Positions 1-8,565 of a stretch of DNA of 27,418 nt are shown piece by piece. How positions within the stretch are numbered: position 1 is the first letter of the stretch; every line of letters starts with the position of its first letter. The translations under genes were made by a program, and so were the position numbers. A model generated the notes under the pieces. It was not told the DNA's origin, searched no databases, and worked only from the letters and a program-made list of their open reading frames with translations. The DNA lies in contig CAYGZM010000043.1 of assembly GCA_964354365.1 (NCBI GenBank), positions 1-27,418 of the forward strand. The letters are read 5' to 3'. The DNA comes from CAYGZM01 sp964354365. GTDB lineage: Bacteria; Planctomycetota; Phycisphaerae; Sedimentisphaerales; Anaerobacaceae.

Positions 1-270
1 CGCTCCACCCCACCCCCAAAAAACAAACCCAAACAAAGCCAATCCTCCAACGCAACACGCAATACGAAAACCAAACCCAAACAAAGCCAATTTCAAAATG
101 GGCAATATAAACATAAGTACAGCAAAAACAAAGGCTTATGCCAAAGAACAACGAACAATGAACAACGAACGTTATCCAAAACAAACCCAATCAAACCCAA
201 TTCGGCCCCCCGCTGGGAGGAAATACGAGATACAAACCCACTCGCACACCGAGCGCACAGCAAATGCGCA
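1..270. repeat. A/C-rich dispersed-repeat-like intergenic DNA
   Basis: This stretch is strikingly poor in G on the plus strand and built from variations on AAACCCAA and AAAGCCAAT. A 20-bp unit, CAAACCCAAACAAAGCCAAT, occurs exactly twice (24-43 and 72-91), and related AAACCCAATC blocks lie at about 176-205. A 70-codon open frame starting at 98 runs through it, but its composition (K, N, T, Q, P rich) is what such repeat DNA yields in any frame, and it has no clear ribosome-binding site. I recall similar junk-like frames in Phycisphaerae genomes; that is memory and not checked. It lies just downstream of the agarase-like gene. No gene is called here. Confidence 0.5.
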
Positions 271-273
271 GAA

Positions 274-2361
274 TTACGGATTCTTCAGTCGGTACTCGTA
301 CATTCCGTAGCCGACGTCTATAGATGCACGGACTATCTCGGGGTAAGGCGTGTCGCACACGTCGATGAAGCCGATCTGGTAGTTTTCGCCGTCGCCTCGG
401 CCGGTTGTCGCCTGGTCCTTGTACTGGAACCAGTGCGTGCCGACTATGCAGGGATTCCGCAGAGCGCCCCGGACGTAGCTTTTGTATTTTTCGGCGCGGT
501 CGTTCTGGTCGGCGGTCACTTTCAGGCCTGTGTGGAACATTCCTCTATCGAGCGCGCCAAAATGGAACTCACCGATGATTATGGGCATATCGATACTGTC
601 GGGCAGACGCTGGTCGGCGACGCTGTAGGTGTAGCGATTGTAGCTGACGACGTCGCAGTGCTTAGCGGCGGCGAGCGCGGCCCTGTCGTTCACCCAGGCG
701 AATCGGCAGCCCAGGTAGAGCTTGTTCGGCGCGGCCTTTTTCAATTCGTCGCGAATAGTCTTGAAGTAGGTCTCAGCAGTCTTTGTATAGAAAGCGGCGA
801 GGTCCTCACGGGCCTTGTCCTTGTCGGGGGGCTGTGCGCTTTCTAAGAGCTCCTGCCAGGATGCGTGGTTCGTCGCCCAGGCTGCATTGAGCTTTTCGAT
901 AGTGTTGTACTTTTGCTTTAGGTCGTCGATAAAGACGTTCTTTGCGGGCTGGTCGGCGGGAGAGGTCAGGGCGGCGACCGCGAGAGACATCTCGTCGCCC
1001 CAGGACAATTCGTTGTGGACGAAGTAGCCGATGCACCAGGGGTCGTCGGCGGTTTCATCCTTCTCGGAGGCGAGGCGGTCGCGAAGCCTGTCGCGGAAGC
1101 TGGGGTCGAAGACGTCGTAGAATTTGCCCCAGTAGCCTTCGGAGCCTTCGAGCGTTTTCGAGCCGTAGCTGATGGTGCAAACATAAGGGGTCTTTCGCAT
1201 CAGGTAAATGTCGCTGTCGGACCAGTTGGCGATAGTATTGAGTCCCCAGTTTTTGAGCCGGCGGTGGGTAATTTGCGCGAAGTGGTCTTTCCAATCCCGG
1301 CCATACTTGCGAAGGAAGTTGGCCTGGCTGAAGTCGTAGGTCTTGTACGGGGAGTGGTCTTTGTAGTACCCGTGGGGCGCCCAGCTTCCTGTGCCGTAGA
1401 ACCCGGCGAAGGGCGAATTGGCATTGGGCAGCTCGCGGAAGTAGTTTTCGCGGTCGGTAATGGGGGTGGCGTTGCCTGCTCCGACACAATCGATACCGTG
1501 CGACCAGAAGAGCCGGCCTTCGGGGTCAACAAGCCACCACTTGTCGTTGAACTTCTGGACTCGGAAAGCGCCTGTGGCTTCGAGCTTGGGGCCTGCGGTC
1601 CAGCCGCCATATTGGTTGCGGTCGGGCGGACCCGGGTGTGCGGCGAGCTCCTTTTCCTCGGCTTTGGCGCTGTCGATGAGCTCTTTTAGGGAGCGAGTCT
1701 TGCCGGGCCAGTCTGTGTGTATGAACTGGCCGAACTCGTCGATGAAGGGCAGGAGAGTCTTCGTATCGAGGGCGCCAACGCTGCCGGCGGCGCGGATATT
1801 ATCGATCTCGAAGCGGTGGTCAACCGCTGGCTCGTTGACAAAGACGACCAACTGAGTGACATTGGACGTGTCGATTTTTCCGGCGTGCGTCGGGTAACCA
1901 CGCATCCCGATCAATTCGAGCGGCTCGGACAGCTTCCAGTGACCGGGAAATATCTGCACGGTCAGCGTGCCCGACTTGCCGGGATCGAGAGAGAGGCTGT
2001 CGGTGACGCAGTTTTTGGCGCCGTCGGCGCCGGGATTGTCAACACGGCAGTTCAGCGTGAGCCGTTCGGCCCCCAGGTTAGCGACGTCGAGGGACAGATA
2101 ATTGTACGCCCGGAGGTCCCACTTGCCCGCGGGCGGTTTGAGCGTGACGCCGGGCCACGGCTGAGTGCGCCCAGCCTGTATGCGGAGTGATCCGCCTTCG
2201 GTCAGAGAGATATTGGCGTCACTTACCGTCACGGAGCCGACATCGAAGCCCGGGGCAAAATCGAAGAGCACCATCGGCTCGACACCGGCCTGCGCGAGCG
2301 ACTGCGCTTCCAGGCAAATTAGAACAACGACCACAATGCTCATAAGCGAAAACCTGCTCAT
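274..2361 (-). CDS. GH50-like beta-agarase, secreted
   Basis: A secreted glycoside hydrolase of 695 aa, close to the usual length of GH50 agarases. Residues 1-25 form a signal peptide. Residues 30-195 look like a beta-sandwich carbohydrate-binding module, and from about 255 a TIM barrel follows, opening with a WWLVDPEG segment. Two glutamates sit where a retaining hydrolase needs them: E451 in FVHNELSWG (acid/base) and E598 in IIIGEFHFG (nucleophile). The second motif, followed by a DRGMFHTG run, is what I recognise from GH50. The known family activity is exo- or endo-cleavage of agarose beta-1,4 bonds; the actual substrate here is inferred. The start overlaps the stop of the upstream hydrolase in an ATGA, so the two are probably translated together. 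It is the last gene of the enzyme block. Confidence 0.75.
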   Translation of the reverse strand: MSRFSLMSIVVVVLICLEAQSLAQAGVEPMVLFDFAPGFDVGSVTVSDANISLTEGGSLRIQAGRTQPWPGVTLKPPAGKWDLRAYNYLSLDVANLGAERLTLNCRVDNPGADGAKNCVTDSLSLDPGKSGTLTVQIFPGHWKLSEPLELIGMRGYPTHAGKIDTSNVTQLVVFVNEPAVDHRFEIDNIRAAGSVGALDTKTLLPFIDEFGQFIHTDWPGKTRSLKELIDSAKAEEKELAAHPGPPDRNQYGGWTAGPKLEATGAFRVQKFNDKWWLVDPEGRLFWSHGIDCVGAGNATPITDRENYFRELPNANSPFAGFYGTGSWAPHGYYKDHSPYKTYDFSQANFLRKYGRDWKDHFAQITHRRLKNWGLNTIANWSDSDIYLMRKTPYVCTISYGSKTLEGSEGYWGKFYDVFDPSFRDRLRDRLASEKDETADDPWCIGYFVHNELSWGDEMSLAVAALTSPADQPAKNVFIDDLKQKYNTIEKLNAAWATNHASWQELLESAQPPDKDKAREDLAAFYTKTAETYFKTIRDELKKAAPNKLYLGCRFAWVNDRAALAAAKHCDVVSYNRYTYSVADQRLPDSIDMPIIIGEFHFGALDRGMFHTGLKVTADQNDRAEKYKSYVRGALRNPCIVGTHWFQYKDQATTGRGDGENYQIGFIDVCDTPYPEIVRASIDVGYGMYEYRLKNP

Positions 2362-5300
2362 TTTTTGTCCTTCCGAAGAATGTACGCGAATTCATTTTCT
2401 CGAGTCTGAAACTTTACCAGATTTTGCTTCACAGTGAAATCCACATCCCGAATCCTTTTGCCGTCGGCGTCAACAGCAACGACGGATTTCAACTCTGTGG
2501 GTGCTGCCCAGGGCAGTCCATCGGGCCGGAGCTTGACGGCGAAAGGCGAGGTATCAGGCAGGGGGGTGATTACAATAGCGTCATCTTTGGTCTGACAGCG
2601 CAGTGCGCCGTCCGTGAGGATAGGACCGAAGTCAATGGGTACGGAGGCGCGGGCGTTGACGTAGAAGCGCGACGGGGCGCGCGATTGCTCGACCGTAATG
2701 CCGTTAATGTCTTCGATGCTCGATTCTATCGAGCCATTCTTTGCGAAGTAACCATATTGGGGCAGGTGTTTGCCGGCCACATCCCAGTCGTCCTCGCCTC
2801 GATTGACGTAAACCTTCGCGCCGGATTTCCAGGTTATGATCTGGCGGTGGATGTCGCCGTCCACGAACTCAACATTCTCGATTGCGTCGAGGGCGATACT
2901 TCGGATGAAATCCTGCGCGAGCCAGTATTTTCGGACGGCGCCGCGGCCGAACGCGGGTCTGTCAATCATTAAGGCGTGGCCTTCGAGTATTTCTGCGGAG
3001 ATGTAGTCGTCGCTTTCGATACCGTTGTCTCGTCGGGTTCGGCCGCCCTGGTAACGGCTGGAGTAGCCAACGCCGTGGAGGCTGAATTTATCGTGCAGGA
3101 CGGCGTCGAACCAGGGGACGCGTTGCCAGTCTTTGCAGGCAATTCTAATACAAAAGTCACCGCCGACGGGCGTTATCTGAAGATGCTGGCAGTCGGCGCC
3201 GTCGAGGTATCCGATTAGCTGGTCGTGGCCGGCCTCGGAGGTCTGCGGGGCATTGTCGCCGAGATAATCGCGTATCCAGGCGAAGGACTCGCCCCAGCAG
3301 CGGCGGGTTTCGAGCATAGAATGAAAGCTGCCGTTCGCATCGTAATAGTCGAAGCACGGCAGGGATGTGAAGACGTCGATGAAGTAGTGCGTGGGTTTAA
3401 GATCAGGCTTTATGAGCTCCAGGTTGCGCTGAACAAAAGGCATAATATGGTCGGGGCGCCAGCGATAGCTCTGGGCGTCGCGGCCTTCGTTGAGCCAGGC
3501 TTTTATCGGTTCGCCCTGCTCGGTGAAGCAGATATGGTCGTAACTGTAATCGTCGGCGTCGGGGTAGAAATCGATGTAGTTATCGTGGAGGCCCCAGGGG
3601 ATGTCGTGGTCGGCGCAGACTCGAGCGATTTGCTGCATATCCTCGATTGTGCCGAGTTGTGGCTGTGGCGGGTAGATGTCGGGCAGGCGGTAATCGTAGC
3701 CCCATCGCTGCCAGACGTGGACAGTCAGGAGGGAATCGGTCAGGCCGTATGCTATCATACGTTTCATCGTGTCGGCTATTTCGGCGTAGCGTCCGCCCCA
3801 GATATCGAAGACGAATCTGCCGGCCTTGCGTTTGAGGCCGGGGGCGGCGTTCTTGTCATACAGTGGCCGATACCTGCGGGCACAATCAAACGCCCCCATG
3901 CCGCTCGGGACGAAGGTCATTGTCGCGTCAAGGTGGGTGTGGAGCGCGTATGTTCTCGTGTCGGGATTGACTTCGAGAAAGTCCGGCGGATTGTCGGATG
4001 CGGTAAGTAGCGAGAGGCCGTTTTCAAAGTCGAATCCAACGTGGCTTGTTGATAAATTGTGTCCCCCAAAATCTGCGATAAACGCTTCCGGCTCGACGAT
4101 GCAATAACCGTGGCCGTAATAGACGCGCGGGGCCTTTTGGTCGGCGGGGCCAAGGGCAACGTCGGTGATTCGTTTTGGGCATTTAAGGGCGATGCGCAGG
4201 CCGGCCCTATCCGCCCAAATCTCCGCGGTCAGATCGAATTCTTCGTCGGCCAGCAGCAGGCGATGCGTGATATTGAGCCTGCCTGATGAATCCGGTTTGG
4301 CAATGACGTTCCGGACCACAAGCCCGGACGGCTCGACGCCTACCTTCTGCCCCAGCACGGAGGCTTGCAGGCCGTCGAATACAACGCAAGAGCGTCCGTC
4401 GGCGAAGGCGATAGCGGAATCGGCCAGGCCGGTTGGGCCAAGGGCAAGCACAGCGGTACAATCGCCATCAAGTTTGAATGTAAATTCGTTTCGGCCGGGC
4501 TGCTTTTTCGATTGGACGAGGTCGGCGGCGCGCCGGCGCAGCTCCGCACGCTCGGCTTGGGTGAGGATTGGCGGCAGGGTTCCGGCGATAATGGTCGGCT
4601 CGGCCCAGTAGGATGAATCGCAGGTGGTATCGCGTTTCGGGCCGGGGTGGCTTTCGAGGCGCAGGAGTATTTGTTTGCCGGCGAAACGGCTAAGCTCAGC
4701 CTCGCCATCGAGCCAGTTCTTGCTGTCTGTGTGACGCTCGAAGAGCTTTGAATCATTTGCCCAGACGCGGAAAGTCACACCGTCGCTGGGAGGCTCGGAT
4801 GCGGTGTGGTCTCGAATGGCGTTGGCGAAAGTGAGCTTGATGGGCATAACATCGGGGAGCTTGACGAGATATTCTGCGAAGATGGTTCCGCCGGCGGGCT
4901 TCCAGGGGGGGTGCATTATTATTGCGTTTCTTGTTGCGCCGCGGGTGATCTGACCACGCCCGAAATCTGCGGCGGAGTCCGGGGCCGAACCCTGCCAGCC
5001 TATCGGCATATAGACCAGAGGCTTGTCGTAATAGCACCACGCTACGCGGTGGTTGCTCAGGGACCAGAGCGGCAAGGCCCCATTGGCGGGAACAATGTTA
5101 ACGGGCATTTCTGCTGGTTGGGAGGATGGAGGCGCTGCTGTTTGGAAATTGGATTTGAATATCTGGACGGCGTGGGCGGTTACGGCGCCGCCCTGATGCT
5201 GAAACGTTGCGTAAATATGGACCGGATAGAGCGCAGAAAATGCGCCTCTTGCGGCGGCCATTCGGAAGACGGCGTTGGCCTGGGCGAGAGGTTCAAGCTC

Positions 5301-5594
5301 AAGAGTTCTTTCCTTCTCGCCGACCGCATACCAATAGTCAACGAGGCCGGCCGTATGCAGCCTGACGTTGAGCGTGGAGTCTGAGCTATTGTTGAGGGTC
5401 ACGCCGACTTCTACGGGCTTGTCATACTGGGTAACGTCTTCGATGCTGGCTATAGTCAATTTCAGAGGGCCTTGCGTGACAACGTGGCCGTTGAACGCAG
5501 TGGCTTTTGCGGCAGGGAAAAGCCACAGAATTGCGAATCCTGCTCGGACAACGTTTTTCACAAACGGCTGCGCACGCCTGGTTTTTTCCTTCAT
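2358..5594 (-). CDS. Large secreted hydrolase, GH101/GH129-like
   Basis: A 1078-aa secreted protein. Residues 1-33 are a signal peptide; 35-150 form an Ig-like beta region; about 230-338 resemble an NPCBM-type module ending in SSYWAEPTI; 370-590 form a beta-rich supersandwich; and 590-860 form an aromatic-rich barrel. The barrel carries GLHDNYIDFYPDADDYSYD (669-687), YFIDVF with D740, and TSEAGHD with E787. D740 and E787 are my candidates for nucleophile and acid/base. The arrangement recalls GH101 endo-alpha-N-acetylgalactosaminidases, GH129 and their uncharacterised relatives, so an alpha-linked substrate is likely but unproven. GAGGAG lies nine bases before the ATG. The stop overlaps the agarase-like start, so it belongs to the same operon. 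The clan call is moderate and substrate specificity is unknown. Confidence 0.55.
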   Translation of the reverse strand: MKEKTRRAQPFVKNVVRAGFAILWLFPAAKATAFNGHVVTQGPLKLTIASIEDVTQYDKPVEVGVTLNNSSDSTLNVRLHTAGLVDYWYAVGEKERTLELEPLAQANAVFRMAAARGAFSALYPVHIYATFQHQGGAVTAHAVQIFKSNFQTAAPPSSQPAEMPVNIVPANGALPLWSLSNHRVAWCYYDKPLVYMPIGWQGSAPDSAADFGRGQITRGATRNAIIMHPPWKPAGGTIFAEYLVKLPDVMPIKLTFANAIRDHTASEPPSDGVTFRVWANDSKLFERHTDSKNWLDGEAELSRFAGKQILLRLESHPGPKRDTTCDSSYWAEPTIIAGTLPPILTQAERAELRRRAADLVQSKKQPGRNEFTFKLDGDCTAVLALGPTGLADSAIAFADGRSCVVFDGLQASVLGQKVGVEPSGLVVRNVIAKPDSSGRLNITHRLLLADEEFDLTAEIWADRAGLRIALKCPKRITDVALGPADQKAPRVYYGHGYCIVEPEAFIADFGGHNLSTSHVGFDFENGLSLLTASDNPPDFLEVNPDTRTYALHTHLDATMTFVPSGMGAFDCARRYRPLYDKNAAPGLKRKAGRFVFDIWGGRYAEIADTMKRMIAYGLTDSLLTVHVWQRWGYDYRLPDIYPPQPQLGTIEDMQQIARVCADHDIPWGLHDNYIDFYPDADDYSYDHICFTEQGEPIKAWLNEGRDAQSYRWRPDHIMPFVQRNLELIKPDLKPTHYFIDVFTSLPCFDYYDANGSFHSMLETRRCWGESFAWIRDYLGDNAPQTSEAGHDQLIGYLDGADCQHLQITPVGGDFCIRIACKDWQRVPWFDAVLHDKFSLHGVGYSSRYQGGRTRRDNGIESDDYISAEILEGHALMIDRPAFGRGAVRKYWLAQDFIRSIALDAIENVEFVDGDIHRQIITWKSGAKVYVNRGEDDWDVAGKHLPQYGYFAKNGSIESSIEDINGITVEQSRAPSRFYVNARASVPIDFGPILTDGALRCQTKDDAIVITPLPDTSPFAVKLRPDGLPWAAPTELKSVVAVDADGKRIRDVDFTVKQNLVKFQTRENEFAYILRKDKK

Positions 5595-5625
5595 TTTTGG
5601 ATACTCCTCATATCTAGCCCGTCAT

Positions 5626-5805
5626 TCAAGGCGATGTCCGGCTGTATATCGCGGCATTGTCATAAGTTCTGCCCTTGCCATACTCAAGCACGTTGTCGGC
5701 GAAGGTCCTTACTGCGGTGACGTATTTGCTGTTTTCTGCGGCGTCGGCGGTTGTGACAGCGGGAACCAGTAGCAGGATAACGAACAAGAGTCTTCGGGTC
5801 TTCAT
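5626..5805 (-). pseudogene. 5' remnant of a secreted protein gene
   Basis: A 59-codon frame begins with a good signal peptide (MKTRRLLFVILLLVPAVTTA) and continues ENSKYVTAVRTFADNVLEYG before turning into unrelated-looking sequence and a TGA. An AGAGGA element seven bases before the ATG decides the start; an in-frame extension upstream to 5943 runs through repeat DNA and is not credible. The YVTAVRTFADNVLEYG stretch is what I recall at the mature N-terminus of much longer planctomycete secreted lyase-like proteins, where it continues into a GRDTYG segment. Here the match breaks after LEYG, so I read it as the surviving 5' end of a deleted gene. It could instead be a genuine small secreted protein. 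It sits between the GH5-like and GH101-like genes, with repeat hairpins directly upstream. Confidence 0.55.
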
Positions 5806-5829
5806 TTTGATGTCCTCTTTAGGAGGTGC

Positions 5830-5906
5830 TTCGCCTTCGGCGAAATGTGTTTGGAATAGATTCCTCCGCTTCGGCACGACTGTGTCGTGCCTCCGGTCGG
5901 AATGAC
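5830..5906. repeat. Palindromic repeat ending in GTCAT
   Basis: Two hairpins lie together. TTCGCC/GGCGAA (5830-5844, 3-base loop) is followed by GGCACGAC/GTCGTGCC (5873-5891, 3-base loop) nested inside ATTCC (5860-5864) and GGAAT (5899-5903), with the element closing in ATGAC. The ATTCC...GGAATGAC ends match the palindromes at 8632-8660 and 12325-12419, which suggests a dispersed family. It occupies the gap between the GH5-like stop and the truncated gene. Confidence 0.6.
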
Positions 5907-5932
5907 GGCGGTGTTTGGGAAACGCGTTGGTT

Positions 5933-8545
5933 TCATTTTTCACCGGCCTCGGATCGGGTCAGAAGATACCACATTGTCTTATACTTTGGCGAAAGCTCCA
6001 CAGTGTTTTGCTCGCCCTCGATACGGACAGCGACTTGCTGACTTGGCATACCATCAGGGCCGAGCGCCTCGCATCTCCATTGGCCCGTCGGGACTGTTAC
6101 GGTTCCTTCGACCGTTTCAATCTGCACAGGCGGCCCGCCCCAGTCTCGGCCGACAGTGCGGCGGTCATCGGAGAACTTCATACCGGTATTCTCGCATCGG
6201 CCGCAGGCGGTGACCAATATCTTTTTACTATTCCACCAGGGCACACCATCGAGCGGGGTGGCTGTGATTACGGCGTAGGCGGGGCTATCGATGCGGGCTT
6301 GTATGAATTTAGTTGTGTCTCCCGCCAGAACGCCTGCACCGGCCCCAACGAAATATAATCCCTTTCCGTTTTCAACCGACCAGGTGAGTTTTGTAGGAGA
6401 CTGAGCGGTCGGCTCAACGGCGGACGACGGCCGAAGACTCACATACAACTGATTACTCAGCACCGCCTGGCGTGTCGCACCACAGGCCGCAGAAACCGCG
6501 TCAAACATGTCAAGGTCATACGTTAGATGTAGCCGCGCCAAGTGACGCACAATGCCCGATGACTGAGCCAAAACCGCAATGAGACGAGCTTCGACCGGTG
6601 CGACGACAGCCTCACGGAAAATGGCCGCCCCGGCCCGCATGAAGCCCCATTTGGCGGGGTTGGTGTCGATGTCGAAGTAGCTGTTCATATCCTGCCTGTC
6701 CCAAGTATCGGAGGCATGGGAGTAGGTGTAGAGCCAGACGCCGTCCCAGTCCTGGGCGGCGGCGAAGGAGGCGATCATCGGCACGCACTCGGCCTGCGAA
6801 TCAAGGGGGGCGGGGTGGTTGTATTCGCTGACGGTGAAGGGCTTGCCGTGGAGGCGCTCGGCGGCGAGGCGAAAGATGGTGGCCTCGTCAGGATAATCGG
6901 TCATTGGCTTTTGGTCGATGAGCCAGTTGGCGGCGTCCCAGGGCCTGCCCGGGAAGCGCGGATGCTGCCAGTATGCGTGGGCGTCGATGAAGTCCATATC
7001 GCTCTGGGCGTAGAGTCCGAGCGGGCCGAAGACTATTGTGCCGGTGACGAGGGCCTTGGAGCCGAGGTCTTTTTGGACGAAGTTTCGCATATCGTCAAAG
7101 TATGCCTTTTCGGTCTCGGCGAGGAATATCGTTCGGTCGAGCGTGCGGGCCGGGCTTTCGGTCTCGGCGAAGAGGGTGACATTGCCCGTCTCGACGGATT
7201 CACCTTCTTTGAGGCCGACCCTGCCGCCGGGGCGAAGCTCGACGTTGGCCAGGTGGATGGGTATTTGACTGGCGCCAAAGGCAAAACTGAGGCGGGCATT
7301 GTCTTCGTCGGCTCCGGCGGTGAAGCCGAAGCGGTAAGCGGTGCGTTTTTCGGTGAGGTCGATGCGTTCCGAAAAGCCGAGGTTGGCCCACGGGCTGTCG
7401 GCCTGGCCAACGGAACAGGTGATGCTGCGCGGCTTGTCGGCGGCGGCTTCGAAGGCGACGGTGTAGTATTGACCCTTCTTGAGGGCGAGTCCCCGCTGAT
7501 TGAATTGCAGATGCCATTCGATGTCGTCGGCTTCGGTGATATCTATTTGCAGCGCCCTTCTTGCTTCGAGCCGCTGGCGGGAGCACCAGGCCTTGCAGGA
7601 ACCGTGCTGTTCGAGGCTCCAGTGGAGGGGGATGGCGCCGCCGACCTCGGCGAGCTCGAAGTCGCCGTTTTTGAGGAGATTTTCGCCGAGCAGCTCAGAA
7701 CCTTCGGACCAGGTATTGCGGAGGTTTTCGTCCGAACCATACTGCTGCTTTAGCCAGGCGTTGAACCTGCCCTGCAATATCTTTGCATAGTAATCCGGCA
7801 GCGTCCGCAAGGTCTGCTCCGCGCCCCACATAAAGAAACTGTTTTCATTCGTGATTTCAACAATTGCGACGGCGGGGTCGTCGGCGTAGCGGGCCTTGCG
7901 GTAGGGATTGACGTGAGTGAGCAGGTCTCGGGCGTATTTCTTCTGGGCGTCAATCAGGGCGGGAGTAAAGATGTTGGCGATTTTGTCATAATCGGTATTT
8001 GTTTTGGGCAGGTTGAGGAATTGGCTGTGCTCTCTGCCGACGTGGAGGTTTATATTGATGCAGATTCCTCGGCGGGCAAGCTGGTCGATGAAGAAGTCCA
8101 GCCTGTCAAGGGCTTCGGGGGCGATGTCCTTGCCGTCGCCCTCATTCCAGATTCCGCGCGGCCAGCGAGCAGTGTCCATGTGGTGACATCGGATGGTGTT
8201 GACGCCGGCTGCGGCCAGACGAGCGGCTATGTGGGGGGCGTCCTCATGCCTGGGCAGATTTGCGCCAAACGAGAGATTGACGCCCCAGAGACGGACTCGC
8301 TCGTCGCCGCGATAGAAATGGCCCGAACGAGCAATCAGGCGGGCCGAATCGGCACCAATTGGCTCGGCAGGCGGCGCCACAATCGGGGAATCGGGATTCG
8401 GCCTGGACGGGATGACGAAGGGGACGAAGCTCTCTGCGACGGCCCTGCCGTCGCCGAATGCGGCCACAATCAGGATTCCGAGGCAAGCATAAGCACGAAC
8501 TGAGACTGACCAATTCGGTCTTTGATTCGATCTGGTTAAGTCCAT
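5933..8545 (-). CDS. GH5-like hydrolase with inserted CBM4/9-like domain
   Basis: An 870-aa secreted glycoside hydrolase. Residues 1-37 form a long signal peptide, and a cellulase-type (GH5, clan A) barrel starts at about 70. RLWGVNLSFG (85-94) and NTIRCHHMD (116-124) are typical early strands. E234 in VEITNENSF is the likely acid/base and E574 in FTVSEYNHP the likely nucleophile. Between them, residues 288-440 form a beta-sandwich opening NLLKNGDFE, the usual start of a CBM4/9-type module, so the binding domain interrupts the barrel. A beta-rich region (700-870) closes the protein. The ATG at 8545 is chosen because GGAGG lies five bases before it; an upstream TTG start would skip this site. 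It begins 20 bases after the lyase fusion ends. Substrate is not predictable from sequence alone. Confidence 0.7.
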   Translation of the reverse strand: MDLTRSNQRPNWSVSVRAYACLGILIVAAFGDGRAVAESFVPFVIPSRPNPDSPIVAPPAEPIGADSARLIARSGHFYRGDERVRLWGVNLSFGANLPRHEDAPHIAARLAAAGVNTIRCHHMDTARWPRGIWNEGDGKDIAPEALDRLDFFIDQLARRGICININLHVGREHSQFLNLPKTNTDYDKIANIFTPALIDAQKKYARDLLTHVNPYRKARYADDPAVAIVEITNENSFFMWGAEQTLRTLPDYYAKILQGRFNAWLKQQYGSDENLRNTWSEGSELLGENLLKNGDFELAEVGGAIPLHWSLEQHGSCKAWCSRQRLEARRALQIDITEADDIEWHLQFNQRGLALKKGQYYTVAFEAAADKPRSITCSVGQADSPWANLGFSERIDLTEKRTAYRFGFTAGADEDNARLSFAFGASQIPIHLANVELRPGGRVGLKEGESVETGNVTLFAETESPARTLDRTIFLAETEKAYFDDMRNFVQKDLGSKALVTGTIVFGPLGLYAQSDMDFIDAHAYWQHPRFPGRPWDAANWLIDQKPMTDYPDEATIFRLAAERLHGKPFTVSEYNHPAPLDSQAECVPMIASFAAAQDWDGVWLYTYSHASDTWDRQDMNSYFDIDTNPAKWGFMRAGAAIFREAVVAPVEARLIAVLAQSSGIVRHLARLHLTYDLDMFDAVSAACGATRQAVLSNQLYVSLRPSSAVEPTAQSPTKLTWSVENGKGLYFVGAGAGVLAGDTTKFIQARIDSPAYAVITATPLDGVPWWNSKKILVTACGRCENTGMKFSDDRRTVGRDWGGPPVQIETVEGTVTVPTGQWRCEALGPDGMPSQQVAVRIEGEQNTVELSPKYKTMWYLLTRSEAGEK

Positions 8546-8550
8546 TCTAA

Positions 8551-8555
8551 CCTCC
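8551..8555 (-). promoter_or_regulatory. Ribosome-binding site fixing the GH5-like start
   Basis: GGAGG on the minus strand lies five bases before the ATG at 8545. It decides that start over the in-frame TTG eight codons further upstream, which would place this sequence inside the coding region. Confidence 0.75.
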
Positions 8556-8565
8556 ACAGAAGATA

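Noticed and set aside
98..310. 70-codon plus-strand frame in the A/C-rich region
   Set aside because: Its sequence is a translation of the repeats, runs into the agarase-like gene on the other strand, and lacks a ribosome-binding site.
6716..7753. 345-codon plus-strand open frame over the GH5-like gene
   Set aside because: Glycine/valine-rich mirror of the real frame, with no signal peptide or family match.
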